Assembly: GCA_012719495.1 (NCBI GenBank)
Contig: JAAYAG010000108.1
Location: forward strand, 1 to 64,000
DNA from: Bacteroidales bacterium
GTDB taxonomy: Bacteria; Bacteroidota; Bacteroidia; Bacteroidales; Prolixibacteraceae
Length of the DNA stretch: 64,000 nucleotides
Direction: 5' to 3'
Position 1 is the first letter of the stretch, and each line of letters opens with the position of its first letter. The translations under genes were made by a program, and so were the position numbers. Below the pieces are notes generated by a model. The model saw only the letters and a program-made list of their open reading frames with translations, was not told the DNA's origin and searched no databases. Below, piece by piece: positions 16,482 to 24,749 of this stretch.

Positions 16482-17354
16482 ATGACTATAGACAAAAGCA
16501 AATCAACTGCTATTCTTCTCATTCACTGCCCCGATAAACAAGGGCTCCTGGCGTTGGTAACCGAGTTTATCAATACCAATAATGGGAATATTCTTTACCT
16601 CGACCAACATGTGGACCGTGAAGAAAAACTCTTCTACATGCGTGTGGAATGGGATTTGGCGAACTTCGAAATTCCAAAAGACAAAATTTCGGATTATTTC
16701 GCCACGCTTATCGCCCACAAAAATGAAATGAAATACGAACTTCATTTCTCGGAAGAAAAGCCGCGCATGGCTATCTTCGTTTCGAAAATGTCGCACTGCC
16801 TGTTTGACCTTTTGGCACGCTACACTGCCGGCGAGTGGAATGTTGAAATACCATTGATTATCAGCAACCACCCTGACATGGCCGATGTTGCCAAACGTTT
16901 CGATATTCCGTATTATGTTTTTCCATTGACGAAAAACAACCGGGAAGAGTTGGAGGCCAAAGAGATTGCGTTGCTCGAAGAACACAAAATAGACTTTATT
17001 GTGCTGGCCCGTTACATGCAAATCATTAGCGACGATTTCATTACGCACTTTCCGCACCGGATTATCAACATCCACCATTCGTTTTTACCCGCTTTTGTGG
17101 GTGCAAAACCTTACCATGCAGCGCACGAACGTGGAGTAAAAATCATTGGCGCAACCAGCCATTACGTAACAACCGAATTGGATGCCGGACCAATTATCAA
17201 ACAAGAAGTGGCGCACGTAAGCCACAAGGACACGGTGAACGACCTGATTGCCAAAGGCCGCGACCTTGAAAAGATTGTACTCTCGAAAGCGGTGAACAAA
17301 CACATCGAACGGAAAATATTGGTTTACAACAACAGAACTGTGGTATTTAGTTAA
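16482..17354 (+). CDS. purU: Formyltetrahydrofolate deformylase
   Basis: PurU hydrolyses 10-formyl-THF to formate and THF. The 290 residues have an N-terminal ACT domain (about 9-80, LLIHCPDKQGLLALVTEF) and a formyltransferase-like catalytic domain (about 92-285). The catalytic N-x-H is in IINIHHSFLPAF and the Asp in TELDAGPIIKQE; the SKMSHCLFDLL segment typical of PurU is present. It differs from purN by the ACT domain. It lies within the his operon downstream of the GxxExxY cassette. A link through one-carbon balance is possible, since HisH/HisF release AICAR, whose recycling consumes 10-formyl-THF; that link is inference. Confidence 0.93.
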   Translation: MTIDKSKSTAILLIHCPDKQGLLALVTEFINTNNGNILYLDQHVDREEKLFYMRVEWDLANFEIPKDKISDYFATLIAHKNEMKYELHFSEEKPRMAIFVSKMSHCLFDLLARYTAGEWNVEIPLIISNHPDMADVAKRFDIPYYVFPLTKNNREELEAKEIALLEEHKIDFIVLARYMQIISDDFITHFPHRIINIHHSFLPAFVGAKPYHAAHERGVKIIGATSHYVTTELDAGPIIKQEVAHVSHKDTVNDLIAKGRDLEKIVLSKAVNKHIERKILVYNNRTVVFS

Positions 17355-17364
17355 AACATCAACT

Positions 17365-18066
17365 ATGAACCAAGCAATTTTTAACACCGAGGACTGGAAC
17401 AAGCTTTGTCGTTTGGGCGGAATAATGGCCCTTATCGTCGTGGCAATTATTCCGGTACAAATTTTCATTTTCGGATTGTGGCCACCACCCAAAGAGGTAC
17501 TGGGTTTCTTTGAATTGTTTCATAAGAACTGGTTTTTGGGGCTTCTCAGTCTCGATTTGCTCTACTTGGTGAACAACATTTTGCTAGCCTTCGTCTACTT
17601 GGCGCTGTTTGCCGCACTTCGAAACACAAAAGCCTACGCCATGTTTATTGCGTTGGTACTCGGGTTCATTGGAATTGCCGTCTATTACTCGTCAACTGCC
17701 GCATTTGAAATGCTTTCGCTCAGCAAGCAATATTTTGCCACTCCCGACGCTCAGCTCCAACAGCAATTGTTGGCTGCAGGACAAGCCATTCACGAGGGCT
17801 ACAAAGGAACCGCATTCGATGTGTATTACATCCTCAACGGAATTGCACTGGTAATTATTGGGTTTGCCATGTTGAACGATCCCGCAAAAACATTCAGCAA
17901 AAGAACAGCCATTTGGGGGTTGATTTCAGCCTTTCTAATGACCATCCCGTCAACCTTTGGAATCGTTGGACTGATTTTCTCCATCGCTTCGCTGGTTCCC
18001 TGGATTGTTTTTTCGATCTTAATTTCAAAACAATTGTTCGCAATCAGTAAAAACAATCAACAATGA
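17365..18066 (+). CDS. DUF4386-like integral membrane protein
   Basis: A 233-residue protein with about six hydrophobic segments (roughly 18-38, 53-80, 88-108, 146-167, 180-200 and 203-224) and a loop containing LQQQLLAAGQAIHEGYKGT between TM3 and TM4. The layout resembles DUF4386 membrane proteins, whose role is unknown. It starts 10 bases after purU and overlaps the thioredoxin-like gene by four bases (ATGA), so the three are cotranscribed. No ligand-binding or catalytic motif can be picked out. Confidence 0.75.
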   Translation: MNQAIFNTEDWNKLCRLGGIMALIVVAIIPVQIFIFGLWPPPKEVLGFFELFHKNWFLGLLSLDLLYLVNNILLAFVYLALFAALRNTKAYAMFIALVLGFIGIAVYYSSTAAFEMLSLSKQYFATPDAQLQQQLLAAGQAIHEGYKGTAFDVYYILNGIALVIIGFAMLNDPAKTFSKRTAIWGLISAFLMTIPSTFGIVGLIFSIASLVPWIVFSILISKQLFAISKNNQQ

Positions 18067-18611
18067 AATACGTACAAATCACAGCCATGTTGCTTTGCTT
18101 CATTTTTTTAAATGTGAACAAGACCGAAGCACAAACCATTCAGAAGGAAATCCCTGCTGATTATGGATACATTGTGAAGCTGGGTCAAACCGTTCCCGAT
18201 TTCGACATCGTTTTACCCGATGGAACAAAAACCAATATGCAAGCCTTACGCGGGAAAGTGGTGATGCTGCAATTCACGGCCAGTTGGTGCAGCGTTTGCC
18301 GAAAGGAAATGCCTCATATTGAAAGTGAAATATGGCAGAAGCACAAAAGCAACAAGAATTTTGCACTATACGGTATCGACCTGAAAGAAGACAAAGAAAA
18401 AGTATTTGATTTTCAGAAGCAAATCGGAATCACATATCCACTGGCCCTCGATTTGGATGGAAATATCTTTTACACATTTGCAGCTCAGGATGCCGGAGTA
18501 ACAAGAAATGTTATTGTAAATAAATCGGGAAAGATTGTTTATATGACACGACTTTATAAAGAAGAAGAATTTGAAGAGATGAAGCGGGTCATCGATGATC
18601 TTTTAAAATAA
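18063..18611 (+). CDS. Periplasmic TlpA/ResA-like thioredoxin-fold protein
   Basis: A 182-residue protein with a signal peptide (1-23, ending KTEAQ), then an AhpC/TSA-TlpA-type thioredoxin domain from about 36. It has the redox motif WCSVCRKEMP (Cys77/Cys80 approximately) and the cis-Pro region GVTRNVIVNK at about 145-154. Such proteins reduce or isomerise disulfides, or serve cytochrome maturation, on the periplasmic side. It overlaps the preceding membrane protein gene by four bases, which suggests the two act together. It is unrelated to histidine synthesis and is probably a passenger of the operon. Confidence 0.88.
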   Translation: MKYVQITAMLLCFIFLNVNKTEAQTIQKEIPADYGYIVKLGQTVPDFDIVLPDGTKTNMQALRGKVVMLQFTASWCSVCRKEMPHIESEIWQKHKSNKNFALYGIDLKEDKEKVFDFQKQIGITYPLALDLDGNIFYTFAAQDAGVTRNVIVNKSGKIVYMTRLYKEEEFEEMKRVIDDLLK

Positions 18612-18619
18612 AAAGATAG

Positions 18620-18691
18620 TAGCGCGTAGCAGAATCGAACTGCTATTTTCGGAATGAGAATCCGACTTCCTAACCGTTAGAAGAACGCGCC
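18620..18691 (-). tRNA. tRNA-Glu (CTC), antisense to the his operon
   Basis: The reverse strand folds into a full cloverleaf of 72 nucleotides. It has a 7-pair acceptor with a G1-U72 wobble, a 4-pair D stem with GG in the loop, an anticodon stem TCGGA/TCCGA around the loop TTCTCAT (anticodon CTC, Glu), a four-base variable loop and the T arm AGCAG-TTCGATT-CTGCT. CCA is not encoded (discriminator A followed by CTA). It lies in the gap between the TlpA gene and hisH, opposite to operon transcription. CTC-anticodon Glu tRNAs are the minor isoacceptor. Confidence 0.88.
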
Positions 18692-18762
18692 AGTTGTATA
18701 ATCCGTGTCAAAAGTATAGAAAATGACTTTATGATGTCATCAGACAAACAAAAAATATTTAG

Positions 18763-19362
18763 ATGAATATTGTAATTATCAAATACAACGCGGGCAACAT
18801 CGAGTCGGTGAATAATGCTCTAAACAGATTAGGTGTAAGTGCAGAAATCACAGCCGATCCAGAAAAAATTCGTGCGGCGGACAAAGTGATCTTTCCCGGT
18901 GTTGGCGAAGCAAGTACCACTATGGCCTACTTGCGCGAACACAAACTCGACGAGCTGATCCGCAGCCTGAAGCAACCCGTTTTGGGCATTTGTCTTGGCC
19001 AACAGCTTATGTGCGCCCACAGCGAAGAGGGCGATGTGAAGTGCCTTGGCATTTTCGACGAAAAGGTGAAACGCTTTCAACCCGCGCCCGGACAAGAATT
19101 TGTGACCAAAGTACCGCACATGGGTTGGAACAACATCTACAACCTGAACAGTGCCATACTCACACCTGACCTGGAAAACCAGTTTGTGTACTTCGTTCAT
19201 TCCTACTATGTTGAAGTAGGTAAACACACCGCCGCAACATGCGATTATATCAACCCGTTCAGCGCGGCCTTGCACAAAGACAACTTTTACGCCACACAGT
19301 TCCACCCCGAGAAAAGTCAAAAAGTTGGGGCAAAGATTTTGGAGAATTTTATCAATCTGTAG
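18763..19362 (+). CDS. hisH: Imidazole glycerol phosphate synthase, glutamine amidotransferase subunit
   Basis: HisH produces ammonia from glutamine for HisF. The 199 residues carry the class I amidotransferase nucleophile in LGICLGQQLM (Cys about 77), the FPGVGEAST oxyanion region (about 45-53) and the His/Glu pair in ATQFHPEKSQ (about 183-192). The start ATG at 18763 gives the standard MNIVIIKYNAGN opening. A tRNA gene on the opposite strand lies 71 bases upstream, so a separate promoter for this half of the operon is possible. HisF is 2.9 kb downstream, separated by hisA and two guest genes. Confidence 0.95.
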   Translation: MNIVIIKYNAGNIESVNNALNRLGVSAEITADPEKIRAADKVIFPGVGEASTTMAYLREHKLDELIRSLKQPVLGICLGQQLMCAHSEEGDVKCLGIFDEKVKRFQPAPGQEFVTKVPHMGWNNIYNLNSAILTPDLENQFVYFVHSYYVEVGKHTAATCDYINPFSAALHKDNFYATQFHPEKSQKVGAKILENFINL

Positions 19363-19456
19363 TGCATAAGTGCAAAGTGCATGGATATAAGTATCTCATG
19401 CAAAACCTCCCCTTATGAACTCATGAACTCTAAAAATACAATAAGCTCATCGTATA

Positions 19457-19490
19457 TTCAATTTAGTGTAGTATATTTGCACTAATTGAA
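19457..19490 (+). promoter_or_regulatory. Promoter with overlapping dyad ahead of the AAA/DUF4143 gene
   Basis: A TATATTTG -7 box (19472-19479, TAnnTTTG consensus) lies 40 bases before the ATG. It is enclosed by an inverted repeat: TTCAATTTAGTG (19457-19468) against CACTAATTGAA (19480-19490), with a one-base bulge. An operator over a promoter fits a self-regulated gene; the same arms could instead form an RNA hairpin. Confidence 0.45.
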
Positions 19491-19518
19491 TCCAAAAAGT
19501 GCAATTTAAAGACACAAA

Positions 19519-20829
19519 ATGGAACGTAAGATTGAGAAATATTTTGCTAGCTGGAAAAAATCATCGGGAAGAATGCCGTTGATGGTTGTTGGTGCTAGAC
19601 AGGTTGGGAAAACTTATTCCATACTTTCTTTTGGCAACAGCAACTATAACAATGTGGTATATTTTAATTTTGAAAGCAATCCTGAATTGCAAGGTATTTT
19701 TCAACGCGATTTGAATCCTGTCCGCATCGTGCAAGAGCTTTCGGTGTTAGCTGGGAAAACCATTACCCCAGAAAATACGTTACTGTTTTTCGATGAAATA
19801 CAAGCTTGTGAGCAGGCACTTACTTCGTTGAAATACTTTAATGAAAAAGCCAATGAATATCACATAATTGCAGCGGGAAGTTTATTAGGTGTTGCCGTTA
19901 ACCGAAATCAATATTCATACCCAGTTGGTAAGGTTGAGAAAATCAACATGTACCCGCTTGATTTTGAAGAATTTCTTTGGGCGTTGGATCAAAAATCAGG
20001 TTGTAGATTAATTGCTGAACATTTTGATACGAATATAGAATTCTCGCTCCATTCGAAATTCATTGATTTGTTCAACCATTATTTGACCATTGGCGGTATG
20101 CCTCAGGTAGTTAAAGAGTTTATAGAGAAACGGGATTTCAACTTTGTTGTTGCTCTTCAAAAAAATATTAACGATGCGTACGTAGCCGATATGGCGAAAT
20201 ATGCCACACCCGACGAAACCACTCGGATCATGGCTGCCTTTAATACAATTCCGGCCCAGCTCGCCAAAGAAAACAGGAAATTTCAGTACAAATTGATAAA
20301 AACAGGGGCACGTGCCCACGAGTTCGAAACGGCCTTGGATTGGCTGCAAGCTTCTGGTGTTGCAAATAAATGTGTTAAAATTACCGAAGGGAAGTTTCCA
20401 CTACAATTGTATACCGAAAATGCTGCTTTCAAAATATACTTATCAGATAATGGGTTACTGTGTTCTAAGTATGGGATTGCGCCTCATTTTCTGATCTCGG
20501 GCAATCGCATTATCGATAATATTAAAGGTGCTTTGACTGAAAACTTCGTAATGAATTCATTAATATCCAACCAATTTCAACCCTATTATTGGGAGTCGCA
20601 AGGAAAGGCCGAAGTTGATTTTGTAGTACAAATGAACGATGGAAAGGTTATCCCAATTGAGGTAAAATCATCGGAAAATGTGCGATCTAAAAGCCTTAAA
20701 CAATTCATCAATAAATACAAACCCGCCTATTCTGTACGAGTTTCAACTAAAAATTTCGGGTTCGAGAATGGGATAAAATCAATTCCTCTTTACGCATTCC
20801 ATTGTCTTACTACTGATTACAATTTATAA
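19519..20829 (+). CDS. AAA ATPase with C-terminal DUF4143 domain
   Basis: A 436-residue protein of the abundant ATP-binding/DUF4143 family. Walker A is [12 protein letters not shown] (about 22-33) and Walker B is [11 protein letters not shown] (about 92-102). A sensor-like [13 protein letters not shown] follows, and the C-terminal DUF4143 domain (about 220-420) includes [13 protein letters not shown] then [10 protein letters not shown], a D-x13-ExK nuclease-like signature. Families of this type occur in many copies in Bacteroidota and archaeal genomes and are thought to be mobile; the function is unknown. It is inserted between hisH and hisA, and hisA starts two bases after its stop. It probably has its own promoter (19472-19479). 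Confidence 0.9.
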   Translation: MERKIEKYFASWKKSSGRMPLMVVGARQVGKTYSILSFGNSNYNNVVYFNFESNPELQGIFQRDLNPVRIVQELSVLAGKTITPENTLLFFDEIQACEQALTSLKYFNEKANEYHIIAAGSLLGVAVNRNQYSYPVGKVEKINMYPLDFEEFLWALDQKSGCRLIAEHFDTNIEFSLHSKFIDLFNHYLTIGGMPQVVKEFIEKRDFNFVVALQKNINDAYVADMAKYATPDETTRIMAAFNTIPAQLAKENRKFQYKLIKTGARAHEFETALDWLQASGVANKCVKITEGKFPLQLYTENAAFKIYLSDNGLLCSKYGIAPHFLISGNRIIDNIKGALTENFVMNSLISNQFQPYYWESQGKAEVDFVVQMNDGKVIPIEVKSSENVRSKSLKQFINKYKPAYSVRVSTKNFGFENGIKSIPLYAFHCLTTDYNL

Positions 20830-20831
20830 AT

Positions 20832-21563
20832 ATGATTACAATAATACCCGCAATAGATTTAATTGATGCCAAGTGCGTTCGCCTTTCGCAGGGCGACTAC
20901 AACCAGAAAACGGTGTACAACGAGAATCCGCTCGAAGTAGCGAAAATGTTCGAAGATGCAGGAATTAAACGCCTGCACCTTGTCGATCTCGACGGCGCGA
21001 AAGCCAAGCACATTGTAAACCACAAGGTACTTGAAACCATAGCATCGAAAACCAAACTGGTGATCGACTTTGGTGGAGGTTTGAAAAGCGACGAAGACCT
21101 GCGCATTGCCTTCGAAAGCGGCGCAAGCATGGTAACAGGAGGCAGTATTGCTGTGAAGGACCGTGAAACATTCCTACATTGGATCGAAACCTACGGAGCC
21201 GAAAAAATCATCCTGGGTGCCGATGCCAAAGACAAAATGATTGCCGTAAGTGGCTGGCAGGAAGTATCAGAACTTCCAATCTTAGATTTCATTGAAAGCT
21301 ACACCAGTCGTGGTATTCAAAAGGTAATCTCAACAGACATTGCCCGCGATGGCATGCTTACTGGCCCAAGCATCGATTTGTACAAGGAAATCATGGCCAA
21401 GTTCCCAACCCTTGAGCTTATTGCCAGCGGCGGAATTGCCACCATGAAAGACATTTACGAATTGGATGAAATGGGTGTACCAGGTGTAATTACAGGGAAA
21501 GCCATTTATGAGAATCACATATCATTGAAGGAAATAGAAGATTTTCAAAAAAGAAAAAGTTAA
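20832..21563 (+). CDS. hisA: ProFAR isomerase
   Basis: HisA isomerises the aminoaldose ProFAR to the ketose PRFAR. The 243-residue (beta/alpha)8 barrel has the first catalytic Asp in [20 protein letters not shown] (Asp8), the half-barrel phosphate sites [11 protein letters not shown] and [11 protein letters not shown], and the second catalytic Asp in [10 protein letters not shown]. It begins two bases after the stop of the inserted AAA gene, so its translation is probably coupled to the guest. Its own stop codon lies within the first TTAACC dyad at 21560-21577. Confidence 0.96.
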   Translation: MITIIPAIDLIDAKCVRLSQGDYNQKTVYNENPLEVAKMFEDAGIKRLHLVDLDGAKAKHIVNHKVLETIASKTKLVIDFGGGLKSDEDLRIAFESGASMVTGGSIAVKDRETFLHWIETYGAEKIILGADAKDKMIAVSGWQEVSELPILDFIESYTSRGIQKVISTDIARDGMLTGPSIDLYKEIMAKFPTLELIASGGIATMKDIYELDEMGVPGVITGKAIYENHISLKEIEDFQKRKS

Positions 21564-21606
21564 CCTAAAATGGTTAATTTTAAAACTATTAACCTTTTTT
21601 GGTTAA
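21560..21606. promoter_or_regulatory. Two identical-format dyads TTAACC-N6-GGTTAA
   Basis: TTAACC-TAAAAT-GGTTAA (21560-21577) and TTAACC-TTTTTT-GGTTAA (21589-21606) have the same arms and the same spacer length, with centres 29 bases apart. The second ends 12 bases before the ATG of the HhH protein gene. This looks like a double operator for a dimeric regulator, of the type seen at XRE/antitoxin promoters. The first overlaps the hisA stop. A role as RNA hairpins cannot be excluded. Confidence 0.5.
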
Positions 21607-21618
21607 TTATTACATTGA

Positions 21619-22161
21619 ATGAAAAAGTCAGAATTAATAACAATTGACAGTCCTGATTTCAATCTTTCAGAAGAAGAGTATAAATATCAGGATGAACTTA
21701 CAACAGAACTTGATTCGTTTGTTGGTGATTTTGACCAAAATCTGATCAACAAGATTGTGCTTTGGAAAATCAATCGATATGCAAAACTCGATGAAGAAAC
21801 AATTAAATTGCTTAATGGTATTTTACCAACAGATAAAGAAATAGATAAAGAAAAAACGATTACAGTATTATCTGCCCTTTTGAATATACCAGGAATTGGT
21901 ATCCCAATGGCCTCAACAATTCTACGTTTTCGGAATCCTAACATTTATCAAATTATTGACCAACGAGCCTATCGAATCCTTTATGGAGAAGAGTTGAAAC
22001 TATCTGCAACTAAGACCGCAGAGAATATTGAAACCTATCTTTATTATCTTGAGAGATTGAAAGCTTTCTGCATTTCATCTGGAAAAGATTTTTCAAAATC
22101 CGACAGGTTTCTATACGAAAAAGACAAAAAGCTAAACAAAGAATTAAGGATAAGATACTAA
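21619..22161 (+). CDS. HhH-domain protein, possible HhH-GPD glycosylase relative
   Basis: A 180-residue protein, acidic at the N-terminus and helical. Its clearest feature is a helix-hairpin-helix motif, LLNIPGIGIPMASTILRF (about 90-107), followed by NPNIYQIIDQRAYRILYG. The spacing of the hairpin and the following Asp (about 116) resembles HhH-GPD DNA glycosylases, but a catalytic Lys typical of the bifunctional enzymes is not evident in the hairpin. The rest of the glycosylase fold is short. It could be a DNA-binding or base-excision protein, or part of a small regulated locus given the two dyads upstream. It is inserted between hisA and hisF. Confidence 0.6.
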   Translation: MKKSELITIDSPDFNLSEEEYKYQDELTTELDSFVGDFDQNLINKIVLWKINRYAKLDEETIKLLNGILPTDKEIDKEKTITVLSALLNIPGIGIPMASTILRFRNPNIYQIIDQRAYRILYGEELKLSATKTAENIETYLYYLERLKAFCISSGKDFSKSDRFLYEKDKKLNKELRIRY

Positions 22162-22164
22162 AAG

Positions 22165-22216
22165 AATTCACTTCGTGCCCTTCGTGAAAACCCTTTGTGG
22201 CCTTTGTGTTTAAATA
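22165..22216. repeat. ACACAAAG-family repeat, copy 4 (before hisF)
   Basis: TTCACTTCGTGCCCTTCGTG followed by AAAACCCTTTGTGGCCTTTG and TGTTTAAATAAG. Only the right-arm (CTTTGTG) half of the element is clear. It ends eight bases before the hisF ATG. Confidence 0.6.
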
Positions 22217-22223
22217 AGAAATT

Positions 22224-22979
22224 ATGCTTGCAAAACGAATTATACCTTGCCTTGATATCAAAGACGGTCAGACCGTGAAAGGCATCAACTTTGTTGGGAT
22301 CAAAGCCGTTGGCGATCCCGTTGAATTGGGCGCGCTGTATGCCGAACAGGGGGCCGACGAACTGGTTTTCCTCGACATCACCGCCACGCACGAAGGCCGC
22401 AAAACCTTTGTCGATTTGGTGAAACGCATAGCCCGCGAAATCAACATCCCATTTACCGTGGGTGGTGGAATTAGCGAACTAAAAGATGCTGAAGCGCTTC
22501 TGAAAGCGGGAGCCGATAAGATTTCCATCAACTCATCGGCGGTGCGAAACCCCAAGCTCATTGACGATATGGCTTTGAACTTCGGAACACAGTTCGTGGT
22601 GGTAGCCATCGATGCCAAGAAATATGACGACCGCTGGACGGTTACTGTAAATGGCGGACGTATTCCCACGGAAAAGGAATTGTTCAGTTGGGCCAAGGAA
22701 GCCGAAGACCGTGGTGCAGGCGAAATCCTTTTCACCAGCATGGATCATGATGGCACCAAAAACGGATTTGCAAACGAAGAGCTCGCCAAAATGGCCGGTA
22801 TGTTGAAAATACCCATCATTGCTTCGGGCGGCGCAGGGAATATGGATCACTTCGTTGATGTGTTCACCAAAGGCAAAGCCGACGCCGGATTGGCTGCCAG
22901 CATTTTCCACTACAAGGAAATTGCCATTCCTGATTTAAAGAACTATTTGTCAAGTAAGAATATACCAGTAAGAATATAA
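22224..22979 (+). CDS. hisF: Imidazole glycerol phosphate synthase, cyclase subunit
   Basis: HisF closes the imidazole ring using HisH-derived ammonia, giving imidazole glycerol phosphate and AICAR. The 251-residue barrel has the catalytic Asp in [15 protein letters not shown] (Asp11), the [12 protein letters not shown] phosphate loop, the second Asp in [12 protein letters not shown], and [14 protein letters not shown]. Length and motifs match the family. It follows repeat copy 4 and is followed by repeat copy 5 and a broken hisE. Confidence 0.96.
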   Translation: MLAKRIIPCLDIKDGQTVKGINFVGIKAVGDPVELGALYAEQGADELVFLDITATHEGRKTFVDLVKRIAREINIPFTVGGGISELKDAEALLKAGADKISINSSAVRNPKLIDDMALNFGTQFVVVAIDAKKYDDRWTVTVNGGRIPTEKELFSWAKEAEDRGAGEILFTSMDHDGTKNGFANEELAKMAGMLKIPIIASGGAGNMDHFVDVFTKGKADAGLAASIFHYKEIAIPDLKNYLSSKNIPVRI

Positions 22980-22984
22980 GTGAA

Positions 22985-23062
22985 AATACGAAGTCGCAAA
23001 GTCACAAAGAAAAATAAATCTTTGTGTCCCTTTGTGAAATACTTCGTGTCTTTGTGTTTAAA
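22985..23062. repeat. ACACAAAG-family repeat, copy 5 (hisF to broken hisE)
   Basis: ATACGAAGTCGCAAAGTCAC then AAAGAAAAATAAATCTTTGT and GTCCCTTTGTGAAATACTTC, GTGTCTTTGTGTTTAAATAA. Left (CAAAG-rich) and right (CTTTG-rich) halves can pair as a long imperfect hairpin. Confidence 0.65.
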
Positions 23063-23072
23063 TAAAATATAG

Positions 23073-23225
23073 ATGGAAAATTTATCACAAAATCAGCAAG
23101 ACATCCTGTTCTTAACACAGCTTCAGGATTTTATCGACAAGCGGAAAGTCGAAATGTCCGAAGGCTCGTACACCACATCGTTATTCCCAAAGGCTCTCGC
23201 AAAATAAAAGCCAGAAAGCCATTTT
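23073..23225 (+). pseudogene. Truncated, frameshifted hisE copy
   Basis: Starting at ATG 23073 the frame encodes 44 residues, of which the first 38 match the intact HisE at 26010 at 35 positions (shared core QNQQDILFLTQLQDFIDKRK). Near 23195 an extra C disrupts the frame and a stop follows at 23205-23207. Weak nucleotide similarity to the intact gene can be followed to about 23225, then it is lost. The rest of the gene, including the NTP-pyrophosphohydrolase acidic residues, is missing. It occupies the expected hisE position after hisF; the functional copy is 2.8 kb downstream, beyond two O-acetylation genes. Confidence 0.85.
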
Positions 23226-23267
23226 GAAAAATCTATTAAAAAACCTAACGATAAATAAATTATCAAT

Positions 23268-23275
23268 TATTTTTG
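23268..23275 (+). promoter_or_regulatory. Candidate promoter -7 box for the MBOAT gene
   Basis: TATTTTTG fits TAnnTTTG and lies 26 bases before the MBOAT ATG, suggesting the acetylation pair is transcribed independently of the his operon. No clear -33 element. Confidence 0.35.
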
Positions 23276-23301
23276 TCTGAAACCATTCAAGTAACCAAAC
23301 C

Positions 23302-24732
23302 ATGTTATTTAGCAGTCTGATTTTCATTTTTGCATTTCTTCCCGCAGTCTTAGCCGTTTATTATCTTGTGCCTCGCAGTGGAAAAAATACAGTACTGATG
23401 CTTTCGAGTCTGATTTTTTATATGTGGGGCGGCGTTTCTCTATCGGTCATCCTGTTTGCGTCCATACTTTTCAATTATCTTTTTGGCCTTTGGATAAACA
23501 AATGTGAACGAGGGAAGAAAGTTCCACTTGTTATTGGGATCATATTTAACTTATTGATGTTGGGAACGTTTAAATATGGAAATTTCCTTATTGAAAACAT
23601 CAATCACTTACTTAACCTCGCTGGCATAAATCCAGTAAAAGATCCTGGCATCATACTTCCCCTTGGCATTTCGTTTTTCACCTTTCAGTCCATGTCGTAT
23701 CTGATTGATGTATATAGGAAAGAGACTCCAGTTCAAAAGAATTTATTTTATCTAGCACTTTATATTTCCTTTTTCCCCCAATTAATTGCTGGGCCAATTG
23801 TACGTTACCACGATTTAGCCCCTCAATTATTGAGTCGCAAAGAAAGCTTGTCATTATTTGCCAATGGCGTTGAGCGGTTCATTATTGGCCTTGTAAAAAA
23901 GGTAATTATTGCTAATCAGTTTGCCATCATATCACATGAAGCATTTTCAATACCTGTAGATGTTTTACCCCAGTCACTGGCTTGGGCAGGCATGATCAGC
24001 TATTCGTTTCAAATTTATTTCGACTTTGCAGGATATAGCGATATGGCAATAGGTCTGGGTTTGATGTTTGGCTTTCATCTCCCCGAAAATTTCAACTTTC
24101 CCTATTTGGCTACTTCCATCAGAAAGTTCTGGAAAAGCTGGCACATTACCCTTGGCCAATGGCTGATGGATTACCTGTATATCCCACTCGGTGGCAACCG
24201 TAAAAGCAACTTCAGAACATACTTTAACTTATTGATTATATTCATTGTATGTGGCTTTTGGCATGGTGCCAGTTGGAATTTTTTACTATGGGGACTGGTT
24301 CACGGAGCCTTTATGTCCATTGAACGCTTGTGGCTAGAGAAGAATGTGTTAAACCGGGCAGGGAAAATAATTCCTGCACTTTATACCTTCTCTATAGCAA
24401 CTTTTGCATGGGTACTGTTTGAGACCAAGGACTTCGAGCATACCAAAGGATTTTATAAGGTTTTATTCCTTGGAAACGACTCAATGCTCGGCTCAAACTA
24501 TCTGAGTGCAGTATTTAAACAAAACTTCCTGCTTATTGCCATCCCATCGGTTTTAGGCAGTTTTGGTTTCTTCCGTTGGCTCAACATCAAACTTACTGCA
24601 ATTATGCCAGAATTTGCCTCCCAACCGATCGTCAAAGGAATTAAGGTTGCAGTAATGCTAATTGCCATTTTCACCATCACCTTGTTGTTGATTTCCAACA
24701 CGTATAATCCATTCATTTACTTTAGGTTTTAA
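23302..24732 (+). CDS. MBOAT-family O-acyltransferase (AlgI-like)
   Basis: A 476-residue membrane-bound O-acyltransferase with about ten to twelve hydrophobic segments. The family core is clear: FISFFPQLIAGPIVRY-like segment (about 152-172), YFDFAGYSDMAIGLGLM (about 238-254), RKFWKSWHITLGQW (about 273-286) and the invariant His in VCGFWHGASWNF (His321). AlgI-type proteins move acetyl groups across the inner membrane for O-acetylation of exported polysaccharides or peptidoglycan. The periplasmic SGNH-like partner is encoded 18 bases downstream. The pair sits between the broken and the intact hisE, so it has probably been inserted there. Confidence 0.92.
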   Translation: MLFSSLIFIFAFLPAVLAVYYLVPRSGKNTVLMLSSLIFYMWGGVSLSVILFASILFNYLFGLWINKCERGKKVPLVIGIIFNLLMLGTFKYGNFLIENINHLLNLAGINPVKDPGIILPLGISFFTFQSMSYLIDVYRKETPVQKNLFYLALYISFFPQLIAGPIVRYHDLAPQLLSRKESLSLFANGVERFIIGLVKKVIIANQFAIISHEAFSIPVDVLPQSLAWAGMISYSFQIYFDFAGYSDMAIGLGLMFGFHLPENFNFPYLATSIRKFWKSWHITLGQWLMDYLYIPLGGNRKSNFRTYFNLLIIFIVCGFWHGASWNFLLWGLVHGAFMSIERLWLEKNVLNRAGKIIPALYTFSIATFAWVLFETKDFEHTKGFYKVLFLGNDSMLGSNYLSAVFKQNFLLIAIPSVLGSFGFFRWLNIKLTAIMPEFASQPIVKGIKVAVMLIAIFTITLLLISNTYNPFIYFRF

Positions 24733-24749
24733 CCTTTCAACCTTTTACT

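Noticed and set aside
16503-17078. 191-codon minus-strand frame within purU
   Set aside because: PurU carries complete ACT and formyltransferase motifs on the plus strand; the antisense frame has none.
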